Assembly (NCBI RefSeq): GCF_005877055.1
Contig: NZ_CP039424.1
Span: 806,001-870,000, forward strand
Length of the DNA: 64,000 nucleotides
Origin: Citricoccus sp. SGAir0253
Lineage (GTDB): Bacteria; Actinomycetota; Actinomycetes; Actinomycetales; Micrococcaceae
Direction: 5' to 3'
Shown: positions 40,467 to 49,041 of the stretch, piece by piece
Layout: the number at the start of each line of letters is the position of its first letter
Numbering within the stretch: position 1 is the first letter of the stretch
Program-made: the position numbers and the translations under genes
Notes under the pieces: generated by a model
Databases searched by the model: none
Told to the model about the DNA's origin: nothing
What the model saw: only the letters and a program-made list of their open reading frames with translations

Positions 40467-41143
40467 GCCTCGTCGCCCCGGGCCCCTCCGCGGTCCGGTC
40501 CCGGGGCCCGGTCCCCGATCCGGTGCTCGGCGTGGGCGAGCGCCGCCACGTCCGCGGCGTGGTGGGTGACGAGCACCGTGGTGCGTCCGGCGAGCACCTC
40601 GGCGAGCAGGGCGCGCACCCGCGGGACCGACTGGGCGTCGAGGGCGGACAGCGGCTCGTCCAGCAGCACGAGTGCGGGGTCCGAGGCCAGCACGCGGGCG
40701 ATCGCGGTGCGCTGGGCCTGGCCCCCGGACATCTCGTGCGGCCGGCGGCGGGCCAGGTGCCCCACGCCGACCCGCTCGAGCCACTCCCCGGCCGCCCGGC
40801 GGCGCTCCCGGCGGCCCCCGACGCCGGCCCGGACCATCCCGAAGGCCACGTTCGCCTCGGCCGTGAGGTGGGGGAAGAGCAGCGGGTCCTGGGTGAGGTG
40901 GCCGACGCGGCGGTGCCGCGCCGGGACCCACACCCCGCTTCCCGGCCCGTCGGCGAACAGCGTCCGGCCGTCGAGGACGGCGTGCCCGGCGGCGGGGCGC
41001 AGCCAGCCGGCGAGGGCGGAGAGCACGGTGGACTTGCCCGCCCCGTTGGGCCCCGTCAGCGCGAGGGTGCGGCCCGGAGGGACGGCCAGGGCCACGTCCA
41101 CGCCCCGCTCGGGCACCACCACCCGGCAGTCCAGCCCGGTCAC
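40463..41143 (-). CDS. modC: molybdate ABC transporter ATP-binding protein, short form
   Basis: A 226-residue ABC ATPase. Walker A is GPNGAGKST, the signature is MSGGQ followed by AQRTAIARVLASDP, Walker B is LVLLDEPLSALD and the switch His lies in LVTHHAAD. Full-length ModC has a C-terminal TOBE/Mop domain (about 350 residues in total); here the protein ends after the ATPase core, and the only Mop domain of the operon is in molR. The GTG overlaps the modB stop (GTGA). The stop codon shares CTAG with the convergent response regulator. Confidence 0.88.
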   Translation of the reverse strand: MTGLDCRVVVPERGVDVALAVPPGRTLALTGPNGAGKSTVLSALAGWLRPAAGHAVLDGRTLFADGPGSGVWVPARHRRVGHLTQDPLLFPHLTAEANVAFGMVRAGVGGRRERRRAAGEWLERVGVGHLARRRPHEMSGGQAQRTAIARVLASDPALVLLDEPLSALDAQSVPRVRALLAEVLAGRTTVLVTHHAADVAALAHAEHRIGDRAPGPDRGGARGDEA

Positions 41144-42033
41144 GGCCGCCCCCCGGGGCGCCGTGTCCGCGGTGTCCGGCGTGTCCGCCCTGTCCGACCG
41201 GAGGGGAACCGGGGGGAGCGGCCCGACAGGCCGCGGGCCGCGCGCCCGGGGGAGCGGCCGTAGGCGACCGTGATGACGACGAGGGCCACCGCCACGAGCA
41301 CGAGCGAGAGGGCCACGGCGGCGTCCGGGTCCGTCTCCCGCTCGAGGTAGACCTGCAGCGGCAGGGTCCGCGTGGTGCCCTGCATGGAGCCGGCGAAGGT
41401 GAGCGTGGCACCGAACTCGCCGAGGGCGCGGGCGAAGGCCAGGACGGTGCCGGCCAGCAGCCCGGGGCCCATCAGCGGGAGCGTCACGGTGCAGAACGTG
41501 CGCACGGGCCCGGCGCCGAGGGACAGGGCCGTGCGCTCGTGGGCCTCGCCGCGGGTGCGCAGGGCGCCCTCGAGCGCCACCACGAGGAACGGCAGGGACA
41601 CGAAGGCCTGGGCGATCACCACGGCGGCGGTGGTGAACGCGATCTCGATCCCGGCCGCGTGCAGGTGCGTGCCCAGCAGCCCGCGCCGGCCGAACGCCTC
41701 CGTCAGCGCGATGCCCCCCACGACCGGGGGGACCACGAGCGGCAGCAGCACGAGCGAGCGGGCCAGGGAGCGGCCGGGCAGGTCCAGCCGCGCCAGGACG
41801 AGGGCGAGCGGGATCCCCAGCACCAGGCACGCCGCCGTGGCCGCCAGCGAGGTGCGCAGGGACAGCCCCAGGGCGTCGAGCGCGGAGGCCGAGGTGAGCA
41901 GCGCGGGCAGCCGGCGCACGTCCACGCCGGCCACGAGGGCCGCGAACGGCAGCACGAGCAGCACCCCGCCGAGGACCCCGAGGGCGACCAGGGCCGCCGG
42001 CGGGCGGACCCGGACCTCGCGGCTGGCCCTCAC
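41140..42033 (-). CDS. modB: molybdate ABC transporter permease
   Basis: A 297-residue inner-membrane permease with about six helices and the ABC-permease EAA loop region around ARALGEFGATLTFAGSMQGTTRTLPLQVY, typical of ModB/CysT. The C-terminus carries ~45 extra residues, Arg/Thr/Pro-rich. It starts with the GTG of a GTGA overlap with modA and ends in one with modC. It forms the membrane channel for molybdate (possibly tungstate) delivered by ModA. Confidence 0.92.
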   Translation of the reverse strand: MRASREVRVRPPAALVALGVLGGVLLVLPFAALVAGVDVRRLPALLTSASALDALGLSLRTSLAATAACLVLGIPLALVLARLDLPGRSLARSLVLLPLVVPPVVGGIALTEAFGRRGLLGTHLHAAGIEIAFTTAAVVIAQAFVSLPFLVVALEGALRTRGEAHERTALSLGAGPVRTFCTVTLPLMGPGLLAGTVLAFARALGEFGATLTFAGSMQGTTRTLPLQVYLERETDPDAAVALSLVLVAVALVVITVAYGRSPGRAARGLSGRSPRFPSGRTGRTRRTPRTRRPGGRP

Positions 42034-42791
42034 GGCGCGCCGAAGCCGTGCCGGCGCAGCACCCGCTGGCCCGGCTCGCCGGCCACGTGGTCCACGAAGG
42101 CCTGCGCGGTGGCGGAGCCGGGGGCGACCGCCGCGACCGGGGCCGTGGTGGCGGCCCCCGGGACGTCCGGGAGCCGGACCTCGCGCACGGCCCCGCCCGT
42201 GCGGGCGGCGTCCGTGGCATAGACGAGGCCGGCGTCGGCCTGGCCCGAGAGGACCTTGCCGAGCACGTCGGTCACCGAGGACTCCTCGCTCACGGGGGAC
42301 AGCGCCAGTCCCTCGTGCGCGGCGAGCGTGCGCGCCGCGTGCCCGCACGGCACCCGCGGGGCGCACGCCACGAGCGCGACGCCCGCGGCCGCGGCGTCCC
42401 GCAGCGAGTCGATCCCGGCCGGGTCGTCCGGCGGCGTCACCAGGGCGAGCTCGTTCGTGGCGACGTCCCGCGGCGCGCCGACGAGCAGCCCGGCCCGCCC
42501 GAGCCGGTCCATCGTGGCCTCGTCCGCCAGGGCCACCACGTCCGCGGGGGCGCCGGCCTCGACCTGTCCGGCGAGGGTGGTGGAGCCGGCCACGGTGAGG
42601 CGCACGTCCACGCCCGGGTGGGCGCGCTCGAAGTCGGCGCCGATCTCCTCGAGGGCGTCGCCGAGCGAGGCGGCGGCGAAGACGGTGAGCGTGGTGCGCG
42701 GTGCGGCCGTGGTGCCGCTGCCGGCGGTGCAGCCGGCCAGGGCGGCCGCGAGGAGGACCGCGAGGAGCGCGGCGCGCGCGGGGCCGCTCAC
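42030..42791 (-). CDS. modA: molybdate-binding lipoprotein
   Basis: A 253-residue substrate-binding protein. The signal peptide ends in a lipobox LAGC (Cys21), so it is a membrane-anchored lipoprotein. The mature start LTVFAAASLGDALEEIG and the later VTPPDDPAGIDSL, AGLVYATDA are ModA landmarks; oxyanion-binding Ser residues are in AAASL and AGSTTL. The GTG start overlaps the molR stop (GTGA). It captures molybdate for ModBC. Confidence 0.93.
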   Translation of the reverse strand: MSGPARAALLAVLLAAALAGCTAGSGTTAAPRTTLTVFAAASLGDALEEIGADFERAHPGVDVRLTVAGSTTLAGQVEAGAPADVVALADEATMDRLGRAGLLVGAPRDVATNELALVTPPDDPAGIDSLRDAAAAGVALVACAPRVPCGHAARTLAAHEGLALSPVSEESSVTDVLGKVLSGQADAGLVYATDAARTGGAVREVRLPDVPGAATTAPVAAVAPGSATAQAFVDHVAGEPGQRVLRRHGFGAP

Positions 42792-43174
42792 GGCGCGTCC
42801 CGCTCGACGACGACCGTGGTGGCCTTGACGACCGCGGTGGCCGGCATCCCGGGGGCCAGCCCGAGTTCCCGCGCGGCCTCGGCGCTCATCAGGGACACGA
42901 CGCGGAAGGGCCCGCACTGCAGCGTCACCTGCGCCATGACGGTGTCCACGAGCACGTCCGTGACGAGCCCGGACAGGCGGTTGCGCGCCGAGCTGCGCAG
43001 GGCCGGCAGCTCGGCGCCGGAGCGGATGAGCTCGGCGACCTCCACGCCGTCGACGGCGGCGCGGCCGGAGGCATCGGTGTGCGCGGTGAGGCGGCCGGAG
43101 GCCACCCAGCGGCGGACGGAGTCGTCGCTCACGCCCAGGTGGCGGGCGGCCTCGGCGATGCGCAGGAGGGTCAC
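42788..43174 (-). CDS. molR: MerR/excisionase-type HTH protein with a Mop (TOBE) molybdate-binding domain
   Basis: A 128-residue protein. Residues 1-45 form a MerR/excisionase-like helix-turn-helix (RIAEAARHLGVSDDSVRRWVASGRL). Residues ~63-126 form a single Mop/TOBE domain beginning SARNRLSGLVTDV and containing VTLQCGPFRVVSLMS. It probably senses molybdate and controls this operon, in place of ModE. It is first in molR-modA-modB-modC. The GTG at 43174 is set by a TAGGGT -10 seven bases upstream. The symbol is descriptive only. Confidence 0.82.
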   Translation of the reverse strand: MTLLRIAEAARHLGVSDDSVRRWVASGRLTAHTDASGRAAVDGVEVAELIRSGAELPALRSSARNRLSGLVTDVLVDTVMAQVTLQCGPFRVVSLMSAEAARELGLAPGMPATAVVKATTVVVERDAP

Positions 43175-43181
43175 GGGACCC

Positions 43182-43187
43182 ACCCTA
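43182..43187 (-). promoter_or_regulatory. leaderless -10 of the mod operon
   Basis: Minus-strand TAGGGT, 7 bases, GTG 43174. Confidence 0.7.
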
Positions 43188-43192
43188 GGGGA

Positions 43193-43234
43193 CGCACCTG
43201 CGGAGCGGAACCGGGCCTCCGGTCCGCAGGTGCG
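43193..43234. terminator. inverted repeat between aspC and the mod operon
   Basis: CGCACCTGCGGA (43193-43204) and TCCGCAGGTGCG (43223-43234) are perfect complements around an 18-base loop. It lies 7 bases past the aspC stop, so it is likely the aspC terminator; it also lies just upstream of the mod promoter and might bind a regulator. Confidence 0.5.
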
Positions 43235-43240
43235 GAGCGG

Positions 43241-44452
43241 CTACTCCGAGAGCAGGCGCTGGATGCGCCCGACCCCCTCGGCGAGGTCCTCGTCGCCCAG
43301 GGCGTAGGACAGGCGCAGGAAGCCCGAGGGGCCGAAGGCCTCGCCCGGCACCACGGCCACCTCGGCCTCGTCGAGGATGAGCCCCGCGAGCTCGGCCGAG
43401 GTCTGCGGCGTGACGCCGCGGTAGGTCCGGCCCAGCGCCTCGCGCACGTCCACGTACGCGTAGAAGGCGCCCTCCGGCGTCGGGCAGGAGAACCCGGGGA
43501 CCGCATTGAGGCCCTCGACCATGGCCCGCCGGCGCCGGTCGAAGGCGGCCTTCATCTCCTCGACCGCGTCCAGGGGGCCGGAGACGGCGGCCAGCGCGGC
43601 GCGCTGGGAGACGTTGGCGACGTTGGAGGTGGCGTGGGACTGCAGGTTCGCGGCGGCCTTGATGACGTCGGCGGGGCCGGCCATCCAGCCCACGCGCCAG
43701 CCCGTCATGGCGTAGGTCTTGGCCACGCCGTTGAGGATGACGAGCTGGTCGGCCAGCTCCGGAACGGCGGCGGCGACCGAGGTGAACGGCACGCCGTCGT
43801 AGGTGAGGTGCTCGTAGATCTCGTCGGTGACCACCCACAGGCCCCGCTCCGCGGCCCAGCGGCCGATCTCCGCGGTGGCCTCCGGGGAGTACACGGCCCC
43901 GGTCGGGTTGGACGGGGAGACGAACAGCAGCACCTTGGTGCGCTCGGTCAGGGCCGCCTCGAGCTGGTCCACGGAGACCTTGTAGCCGGTCTCCGGGCCC
44001 GCGAAGACCTCGACCGGCACGCCCCCGGCCAGCCGGATGGACTCCGGGTAGGTGGTCCAGAACGGGGTGGGGACGATGACCTCGTCGCCCGGGTCCAGCA
44101 GGGTGGCGAAGGTGTTGTAGACGGCCTGCTTGCCGCCGTTGGTCACCAGCACCTGCGAGGCCTCGAGGCGCACGCCGGAGTCCCGCAGGGTCTTGTCCGC
44201 GATCGCCTGGCGCAGCTCCGGCAGCCCCGCGGCGGGGGAGTACCGGTGGTTGCGCGGGTCCCGGGCGGCCTCCACGGCGGCCTCGACGATGTAGTCCGGG
44301 GTGGGGAAGTCGGGCTCGCCGGCGCCGAAGCCGATGACGGGGCGGCCCGCGGCCTTGAGGGCCTTGGCGCGGGCGTCCACGGCGAGCGTGGCCGACTCGG
44401 CGATCGATCCGATCCTGCGGGAGACACGACTGCGCGGGGAGGGAGACGTCAT
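43241..44452 (-). CDS. aspC: pyridoxal-phosphate aspartate aminotransferase
   Basis: A 403-residue class I aminotransferase (subgroup I-gamma, AspAT type). The PLP lysine is Lys245 in [16 protein letters not shown]; other landmarks are [21 protein letters not shown] and the substrate Arg in LRLSYALGD. It interconverts aspartate and oxaloacetate; some relatives also handle prephenate or branched substrates. It has a leaderless start (TAGGCT seven bases before the ATG). It is divergent from tRNA-Trp and secE, a common arrangement in actinobacteria. Confidence 0.93.
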   Translation of the reverse strand: MTSPSPRSRVSRRIGSIAESATLAVDARAKALKAAGRPVIGFGAGEPDFPTPDYIVEAAVEAARDPRNHRYSPAAGLPELRQAIADKTLRDSGVRLEASQVLVTNGGKQAVYNTFATLLDPGDEVIVPTPFWTTYPESIRLAGGVPVEVFAGPETGYKVSVDQLEAALTERTKVLLFVSPSNPTGAVYSPEATAEIGRWAAERGLWVVTDEIYEHLTYDGVPFTSVAAAVPELADQLVILNGVAKTYAMTGWRVGWMAGPADVIKAAANLQSHATSNVANVSQRAALAAVSGPLDAVEEMKAAFDRRRRAMVEGLNAVPGFSCPTPEGAFYAYVDVREALGRTYRGVTPQTSAELAGLILDEAEVAVVPGEAFGPSGFLRLSYALGDEDLAEGVGRIQRLLSE

Positions 44453-44459
44453 GGGCCCC

Positions 44460-44465
44460 AGCCTA
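44460..44465 (-). promoter_or_regulatory. leaderless -10 of aspC
   Basis: Minus-strand TAGGCT, 7 bases, ATG 44452. Confidence 0.7.
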
Positions 44466-44485
44466 GCGGGTCGCCCCCGGTCCGG

Positions 44486-44515
44486 TTCGACTCCCCGCCC
44501 CGGATGGCGTACAGT
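44486..44515 (+). promoter_or_regulatory. promoter for tRNA-Trp and probably secE-nusG
   Basis: TTCGAC (44486-44491), 18 bases, TACAGT (44510-44515), ending about 60 bases before the tRNA. Confidence 0.55.
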
Positions 44516-44577
44516 GGATCCCCGGTGTTGAAACGCACCATGATGGGCCGTGCCGTGGTCATCCCTCGGCGGCCCGA

Positions 44578-44650
44578 AGGGTAGTGGCGCAATTGGTAGC
44601 GCAGCGGTCTCCAAAACCGCAGGTTGCAGGTTCGAGTCCTGTCTACCCTG
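44578..44650 (+). tRNA. tRNA-Trp (CCA)
   Basis: Acceptor AGGGTAG pairs with CTACCCT, and the anticodon stem GCGGT/ACCGC encloses CTCCAAA with anticodon CCA. The T-loop is GTTCGAGTC. The 3' CCA is not encoded. It directly precedes secE, its usual position in actinobacteria. Confidence 0.97.
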
Positions 44651-44721
44651 CGCAGGGTGGTCCCGGTCATCCGGAACCCCCCGGCAGGACAGTTGAGTGT
44701 CGACCGAGCGAGTGAGGCCAC

Positions 44722-44982
44722 GTGACCGAGGCAGCTGCGAACAGCACGGGGCAGCAGGCCCCCGGTGCTCCGCGGAAGCGAGGGTTCTTCGGCCGGATCG
44801 CCCTGTTCCTGCGCCAGGTCGTGGACGAGCTCCGGAAGGTCGTCACCCCGACCCGCGAGGAGCTGGTGAAGCTCACGGGCATCGTGCTCGCCTTCGTGAT
44901 CTTCATGATCGCGCTGGTCAGCCTGCTGGACCTCGTGTTCGGCTGGGGCGCCTCGTTCGTCTTCGGCGACGGCGGCGCCTAG
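44722..44982 (+). CDS. secE: preprotein translocase subunit SecE
   Basis: An 86-residue single-span SecE. The cytoplasmic amphipathic helix [20 protein letters not shown] precedes the membrane helix (residues ~50-72). It clamps SecY in the Sec translocon. The GTG at 44722 starts MTEAAANS. It lies between tRNA-Trp and nusG, the conserved arrangement. A weak upstream ribosome binding site (GAGTGAGG) is present. Confidence 0.96.
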   Translation: MTEAAANSTGQQAPGAPRKRGFFGRIALFLRQVVDELRKVVTPTREELVKLTGIVLAFVIFMIALVSLLDLVFGWGASFVFGDGGA

Positions 44983-45057
44983 CCCCTCCGGCTCGGCTGG
45001 TCCTCCCGGAGGGGCGCCCTGCCGGAAGAACGTCGACCGTGAAGAAAGCAGGAACCC

Positions 45058-45933
45058 GTGTCCGAGCAGGAACTCGAACCGCAGGCCGTCGAGGACGCCG
45101 TCCTCGAGGAGCAGGCCCAGTCGTCCCAGGCTCCCCAGACTGCCGAGGACGCCGCCGTGGCCGGGGAGCCCGTGGAGGGTGCGCTGACCGAGTCCGCCGA
45201 GGACGAGGACCGGGTGGCCGCCGAGCTGGTCGACGAGCCCGTCGAGGCCGAGCTGGCCGAGGCCGCCCCCGAGCAGCCCGCCGTCGCCGCGGAGGTCGCC
45301 GAGCAGGCCGATCCCGCCGAGGAGCTGCGCTCCCGCCTGCGCCGCCAGCCCGGTGACTGGTACGTCGTCCACACCTACGCCGGCTACGAGAAGCGCGTGA
45401 AGACCAACCTCGAGACGCGCATCCAGACCCAGGAGATGGAGGACTACATCTATGAGATCGAAGTCCCCATGGAAGAGGTCGTGGAGATCCGCAACACCAC
45501 GCGCAAGCTGGTCAACCGCGTGCGCATCCCGGGCTACGTGCTCGTCCGCATGGACCTGACCGATGCCTCGTGGGGCGTCGTGCGCCACACGCCCGGCGTC
45601 ACCGGCTTCGTGGGCAACGCCCACGACCCGATGCCGCTCTCGCTCGACGAGGTCTTCGACATGATGGCCCCGTCCGTGCTGCAGGAGGCCACGAAGGCCG
45701 CCCAGGCCGGCGGCCGCCCGGCCCCGGCCGGCGCCCAGGAGGCCGCCCCGGCCATCGAGGTCGACTTCGAGGTGGGCGAGTCCGTCACCGTCAACGACGG
45801 CCCGTTCGAGACCCTCCCGGCCACGATCTCGGAGGTCAAGCCCGAGTCCCAGCAGCTCGTGGTCCTCGTGACCATCTTCGAGCGCGAGACCCCGGTGACC
45901 CTGTCCTTCAACCAGGTCACCAAGATCCGCTAG
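45058..45933 (+). CDS. nusG: transcription termination/antitermination factor NusG
   Basis: A 291-residue NusG. The NGN domain starts at about residue 100 with [22 protein letters not shown], and a KOW domain ends the protein ([19 protein letters not shown] ... FNQVTKIR). The first ~95 residues are a very acidic Glu/Ala/Val-rich, probably disordered extension, typical of actinobacteria though long. NusG binds RNA polymerase and links it to Rho or ribosomes. The GTG at 45058 is preceded by GCAGGAA. Confidence 0.96.
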   Translation: MSEQELEPQAVEDAVLEEQAQSSQAPQTAEDAAVAGEPVEGALTESAEDEDRVAAELVDEPVEAELAEAAPEQPAVAAEVAEQADPAEELRSRLRRQPGDWYVVHTYAGYEKRVKTNLETRIQTQEMEDYIYEIEVPMEEVVEIRNTTRKLVNRVRIPGYVLVRMDLTDASWGVVRHTPGVTGFVGNAHDPMPLSLDEVFDMMAPSVLQEATKAAQAGGRPAPAGAQEAAPAIEVDFEVGESVTVNDGPFETLPATISEVKPESQQLVVLVTIFERETPVTLSFNQVTKIR

Positions 45934-45958
45934 GCCTCCCGGCCCCCAGACTTCGCCG

Positions 45959-46051
45959 CCGCCCGGTTGCTTTGGCCGGGCGGGGGCGGACCGGCCACCG
46001 CGCCACGGTGGCCACCAGCCCCGCGACACGCTCCTGTGTCCCGGGGGACAC
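45959..46051 (+). promoter_or_regulatory. structured leader of rplK-rplA
   Basis: Three successive hairpins: CCGCCCGG/CCGGGCGG with a TTGCTTTGG loop (45959-45983), GGCCACCG/CGGTGGCC (45993-46013) and GTGTCCC/GGGACAC (46036-46051). This is the region in which L1 regulates the L11 operon in other bacteria; an equivalent site is plausible but not shown. Confidence 0.4.
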
Positions 46052-46072
46052 CGCACAGAGAAGGACCCGACT

Positions 46073-46504
46073 ATGGCTCCCAAGAAGAAGGTCGCAGGCC
46101 TGATCAAGCTGCAGATCCAGGCAGGTGCCGCCAACCCGGCCCCTCCGATCGGCCCCGCCCTCGGTCAGCACGGCGTGAACATCATGGAGTTCTGCAAGGC
46201 GTACAACGCCGCGACGGAATCCCAGCGCGGCAACGTCGTGCCGGTCGAGATCACCGTGTACGAGGACCGCTCGTTCACCTTCGTCACCAAGACCCCGCCC
46301 GCCGCCGAGCTCATCAAGAAGGCCGCCAAGGTCTCCAAGGGCTCCGCCACCCCGCACACCGCCAAGGTCGGCACGCTGACCCAGGCCCAGTGCGAGGAGA
46401 TCGCCCAGACCAAGATGGAAGACCTCAACGCCAACGACCTGGCCGCCGCCGCGAAGATCATCGCCGGCACCGCCCGGTCCATGGGCATCACCATCGACGG
46501 CTGA
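46073..46504 (+). CDS. rplK: 50S ribosomal protein L11
   Basis: A 143-residue L11, starting [18 protein letters not shown], with the [22 protein letters not shown] loop that contacts 23S rRNA and thiopeptide antibiotics and an RNA-binding C-terminal domain ending [17 protein letters not shown] precedes the ATG. First of the rplK-rplA pair. Confidence 0.98.
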   Translation: MAPKKKVAGLIKLQIQAGAANPAPPIGPALGQHGVNIMEFCKAYNAATESQRGNVVPVEITVYEDRSFTFVTKTPPAAELIKKAAKVSKGSATPHTAKVGTLTQAQCEEIAQTKMEDLNANDLAAAAKIIAGTARSMGITIDG

Positions 46505-46579
46505 CACCCCCACCACACCACCCCCCAGTGGCAGGGTCGCGCGCGACCCGCAGACCACGACTGCAAGGAGAACAAGCAG

Positions 46580-47284
46580 ATGGCACAGCGCAGCAAAGCA
46601 TACAAGGCGGCCCAGGAGAAGATCGGCGAGGGCGTCTACGCCCCGGCCGAGGCGATCGCCCTGGCCAAGGAGACCAACCCGTCGAAGTCCGACGCCACGG
46701 TGGAGGTCGCCTTCCGCCTGAGCGTGGACCCCCGCAAGGCCGACCAGATGGTCCGCGGCACGGTCAACCTGCCGCACGGCACCGGCAAGACCGCCCGCGT
46801 GGTCGTCTTCGCCACCGGTGACAAGGCCGCGGCCGCCGAGGCCGCCGGCGCCGACGTCGTGGGCTCGGACGACCTGATCGCCCGCATCGCCGGCGGCTGG
46901 ACCGACTTCGACGCCGCCGTGGCGTCCCCGGACATGATGGGCAAGGTCGGCCGCCTCGGCAAGATCCTCGGCCCGCGCAACCTCATGCCGAACCCGAAGA
47001 CCGGCACCGTGACCCCGGACGTGGCCAAGGCCGTCACCGACATCAAGGGTGGCAAGATCGACTTCCGCGTCGACAAGCACGCCAACCTGCACTTCATCAT
47101 CGGCAAGACCAGCTTCGACGTGAAGGCCCTGGCCGAGAACTACGCCGCCGCCCTCGAGGAGGTGCTCCGCCTGAAGCCGTCCGCGTCCAAGGGCCGGTAC
47201 ATCTCCAAGGCGACGATCGCCACCACCTTCGGCCCCGGCATCAAGGTGGACCCGAACGTGGTCAAGGTGACCACGGAGGCCTGA
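46580..47284 (+). CDS. rplA: 50S ribosomal protein L1
   Basis: A 234-residue L1, with [23 protein letters not shown], the L1 signature, and [17 protein letters not shown]. It forms the mobile stalk near the E site and typically represses its own operon by binding the rplK leader. AAGGAG precedes the ATG. A 25-bp hairpin follows. Confidence 0.98.
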   Translation: MAQRSKAYKAAQEKIGEGVYAPAEAIALAKETNPSKSDATVEVAFRLSVDPRKADQMVRGTVNLPHGTGKTARVVVFATGDKAAAAEAAGADVVGSDDLIARIAGGWTDFDAAVASPDMMGKVGRLGKILGPRNLMPNPKTGTVTPDVAKAVTDIKGGKIDFRVDKHANLHFIIGKTSFDVKALAENYAAALEEVLRLKPSASKGRYISKATIATTFGPGIKVDPNVVKVTTEA

Positions 47285-47312
47285 TCCTCCACGCCGCATC
47301 CAGCGGCGGCAC

Positions 47313-47362
47313 GACGGCGAGGGCCGGATCCCGGGACGTCCCGGGGTCCGGCCCTCGCCGTC
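47313..47362 (+). terminator. terminator after rplA
   Basis: The left arm (47313-47337) and right arm (47338-47362) are complementary over 25 positions with one G-T wobble. This is a very long GC-rich hairpin without a T-run; it separates rplKA from the inserted glycosidase gene. Confidence 0.75.
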
Positions 47363-47415
47363 TGCGTGCCCGCGGGAGGACAATGGGCGCGGAGGGGCGA
47401 GAGAAGCAGGTCGCC

Positions 47416-49023
47416 ATGGACACGAACCCATCCCGCCGGGCCATGCTGCAGGGGGCTGCCGCCAGCGTCCTCGCCGCCGCCGGGACCGCGGTGGGAGCGG
47501 CCGCGCCCGCTCTCGCGGCGCTGCCGGGCCGGCCCTATCCGACGACCGGCCGCGAGACCACGCTGTCCCGTCCCTACCCCCTGCACGAGTTCCGCGGCGT
47601 GTGGGTGGCCACGGTGCTCAACATCGACTGGCCCTCTCGCCCCGGCCTGACGATCGCCGAGCAGCAGGCGGAGTTGACGTACCTGTGCAAGCTGGCCGGC
47701 TACCGCGGCTACAACGCCGTGCTGCTGCAGGTGCGCGCGGCGGGGGACCGGCTGTACCGCTCATCCCTGGGGGAGCCCTGGTCGCGCTACCTCACCGGGA
47801 CCCTCGGGCGGGATCCCGGCTGGGACCCGCTGGAGTGGGCCATCCGGGAGGCCGGCCGCTGGGGACTGCAGCTGCACGCCTGGGTGAACCCGTTCCGGGT
47901 CGCGATGGACACGAGCCTGTCCTCCCTGTACCCGGGCAGCTACGCGGCCCGCAACCCGGGCCACACCTACGCCTACGGCGGCCGGCGCTACCTAGACCCC
48001 GGACTGCTCGCGGTGCGCCGCTACGTCCGTTCCGTGCTGGCCGAGATCGCCGGGCGCTACCGGGTGGCCGGCATCCACCTGGACGACTACTTCTACCCCT
48101 ACCCGGTGCCCGGCACCCCGATCCCCGACGGCGCGGCCTACGCCGCGTACGGTGGCGGGCTCACGCTGGGGGACTGGCGGCGGGAGAACATCCGCCGGTT
48201 CGTGCGCGACGCAGGGCCGGACATCCACGCGCTCAACCCGCGGGCGGCCTTCAGCATCAGCCCGTTCGGCATCTGGCGCCACCTCACGTCCTCGCCACTG
48301 GGCTCCGCCACGAGCGGGCTGCAGGCCTACGACGACCTCTACGTCGACACGCGGCGGTGGCTCAAGAGCCAGTACGCCGACCTCTTCGTCCCCCAGCTCT
48401 ACTGGCAGCTGGGGCACCCGACCGCCGACTACTCCGTGCTGGCCCGCTGGTGGAACGAGGCGGCGCGGGACACGCGCACCCAACTGGCGTTCGGCGAGGC
48501 GGTCTACAAGATGGGCAGCGCCGGCTGGACCGACCCGAACGAGTTGCGCAACCACGTCACGCTGACGCGCAGCCTGTCCCGGATGGACGGCAACGGCTTC
48601 TACAACGCGAGCGCCATGAAGGCGAACGTGCTGGGCGGCAGCTCGCGGGTGAGCTCGACCCACTACACGCGCCGGGCCCTGCCGCTGCGGATGCCGTGGC
48701 TGGGCAGCACCGGCCCCGAGGCGCCGGCGTTCACCCGGGTGACGGCCGGCACGGCGGGCGTGCGGCTGGAGTGGACGGTGCCGGCCGCCGGCGTGCCTGC
48801 GGCGTGGCTCGCCCTCTGGCGCCGCCCGGCGGTGAGCACCGACGTGCCGCGGCTGCCCTCGACGGCCGAGCACCTGGCGCTGGTGCGGGCCGGCGCCCCG
48901 GGCGCCGGGACCTGGACCGACGCCACCGCGGTGCGGGGCCAGCGCTACTGGTACATCCTGCAGTCGTTCAGCCAGAACGCGACCGGTTCCGTGGCGGGCT
49001 CGGCCATCATGACCACGGCCTGA
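47416..49023 (+). CDS. Tat-exported glycosyl hydrolase-like protein (GHL10/DUF187 family)
   Basis: A 535-residue secreted protein. The N-terminus SRRAMLQGAAASVLAAAG is a twin-arginine signal, followed by ALA-like cleavage. Residues ~60-390 form a GHL10 (PF02638) TIM-barrel: EFRGVWVATVLNIDWPS, LQLHAWVNPFRV, GIHLDDYFYPYPV and FVPQLYWQLGHPTADYS. A C-terminal fibronectin-like domain runs from about residue 430. GHL10 proteins are thought to act on cell-wall or surface glycans, but activity is unproven. The ATG at 47416 gives a normal Tat n-region; an ATG at 47383 is possible. It is inserted in the ribosomal gene cluster. Confidence 0.85.
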   Translation: MDTNPSRRAMLQGAAASVLAAAGTAVGAAAPALAALPGRPYPTTGRETTLSRPYPLHEFRGVWVATVLNIDWPSRPGLTIAEQQAELTYLCKLAGYRGYNAVLLQVRAAGDRLYRSSLGEPWSRYLTGTLGRDPGWDPLEWAIREAGRWGLQLHAWVNPFRVAMDTSLSSLYPGSYAARNPGHTYAYGGRRYLDPGLLAVRRYVRSVLAEIAGRYRVAGIHLDDYFYPYPVPGTPIPDGAAYAAYGGGLTLGDWRRENIRRFVRDAGPDIHALNPRAAFSISPFGIWRHLTSSPLGSATSGLQAYDDLYVDTRRWLKSQYADLFVPQLYWQLGHPTADYSVLARWWNEAARDTRTQLAFGEAVYKMGSAGWTDPNELRNHVTLTRSLSRMDGNGFYNASAMKANVLGGSSRVSSTHYTRRALPLRMPWLGSTGPEAPAFTRVTAGTAGVRLEWTVPAAGVPAAWLALWRRPAVSTDVPRLPSTAEHLALVRAGAPGAGTWTDATAVRGQRYWYILQSFSQNATGSVAGSAIMTTA

Positions 49024-49041
49024 GTGCGGCATCATGGAGCC

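Noticed and set aside
40463-41143. modC as a frameshifted or truncated pseudogene
   Set aside because: All ATPase motifs are intact and no TOBE-like sequence is found in other frames before the convergent gene, so it is better read as a genuine short form.
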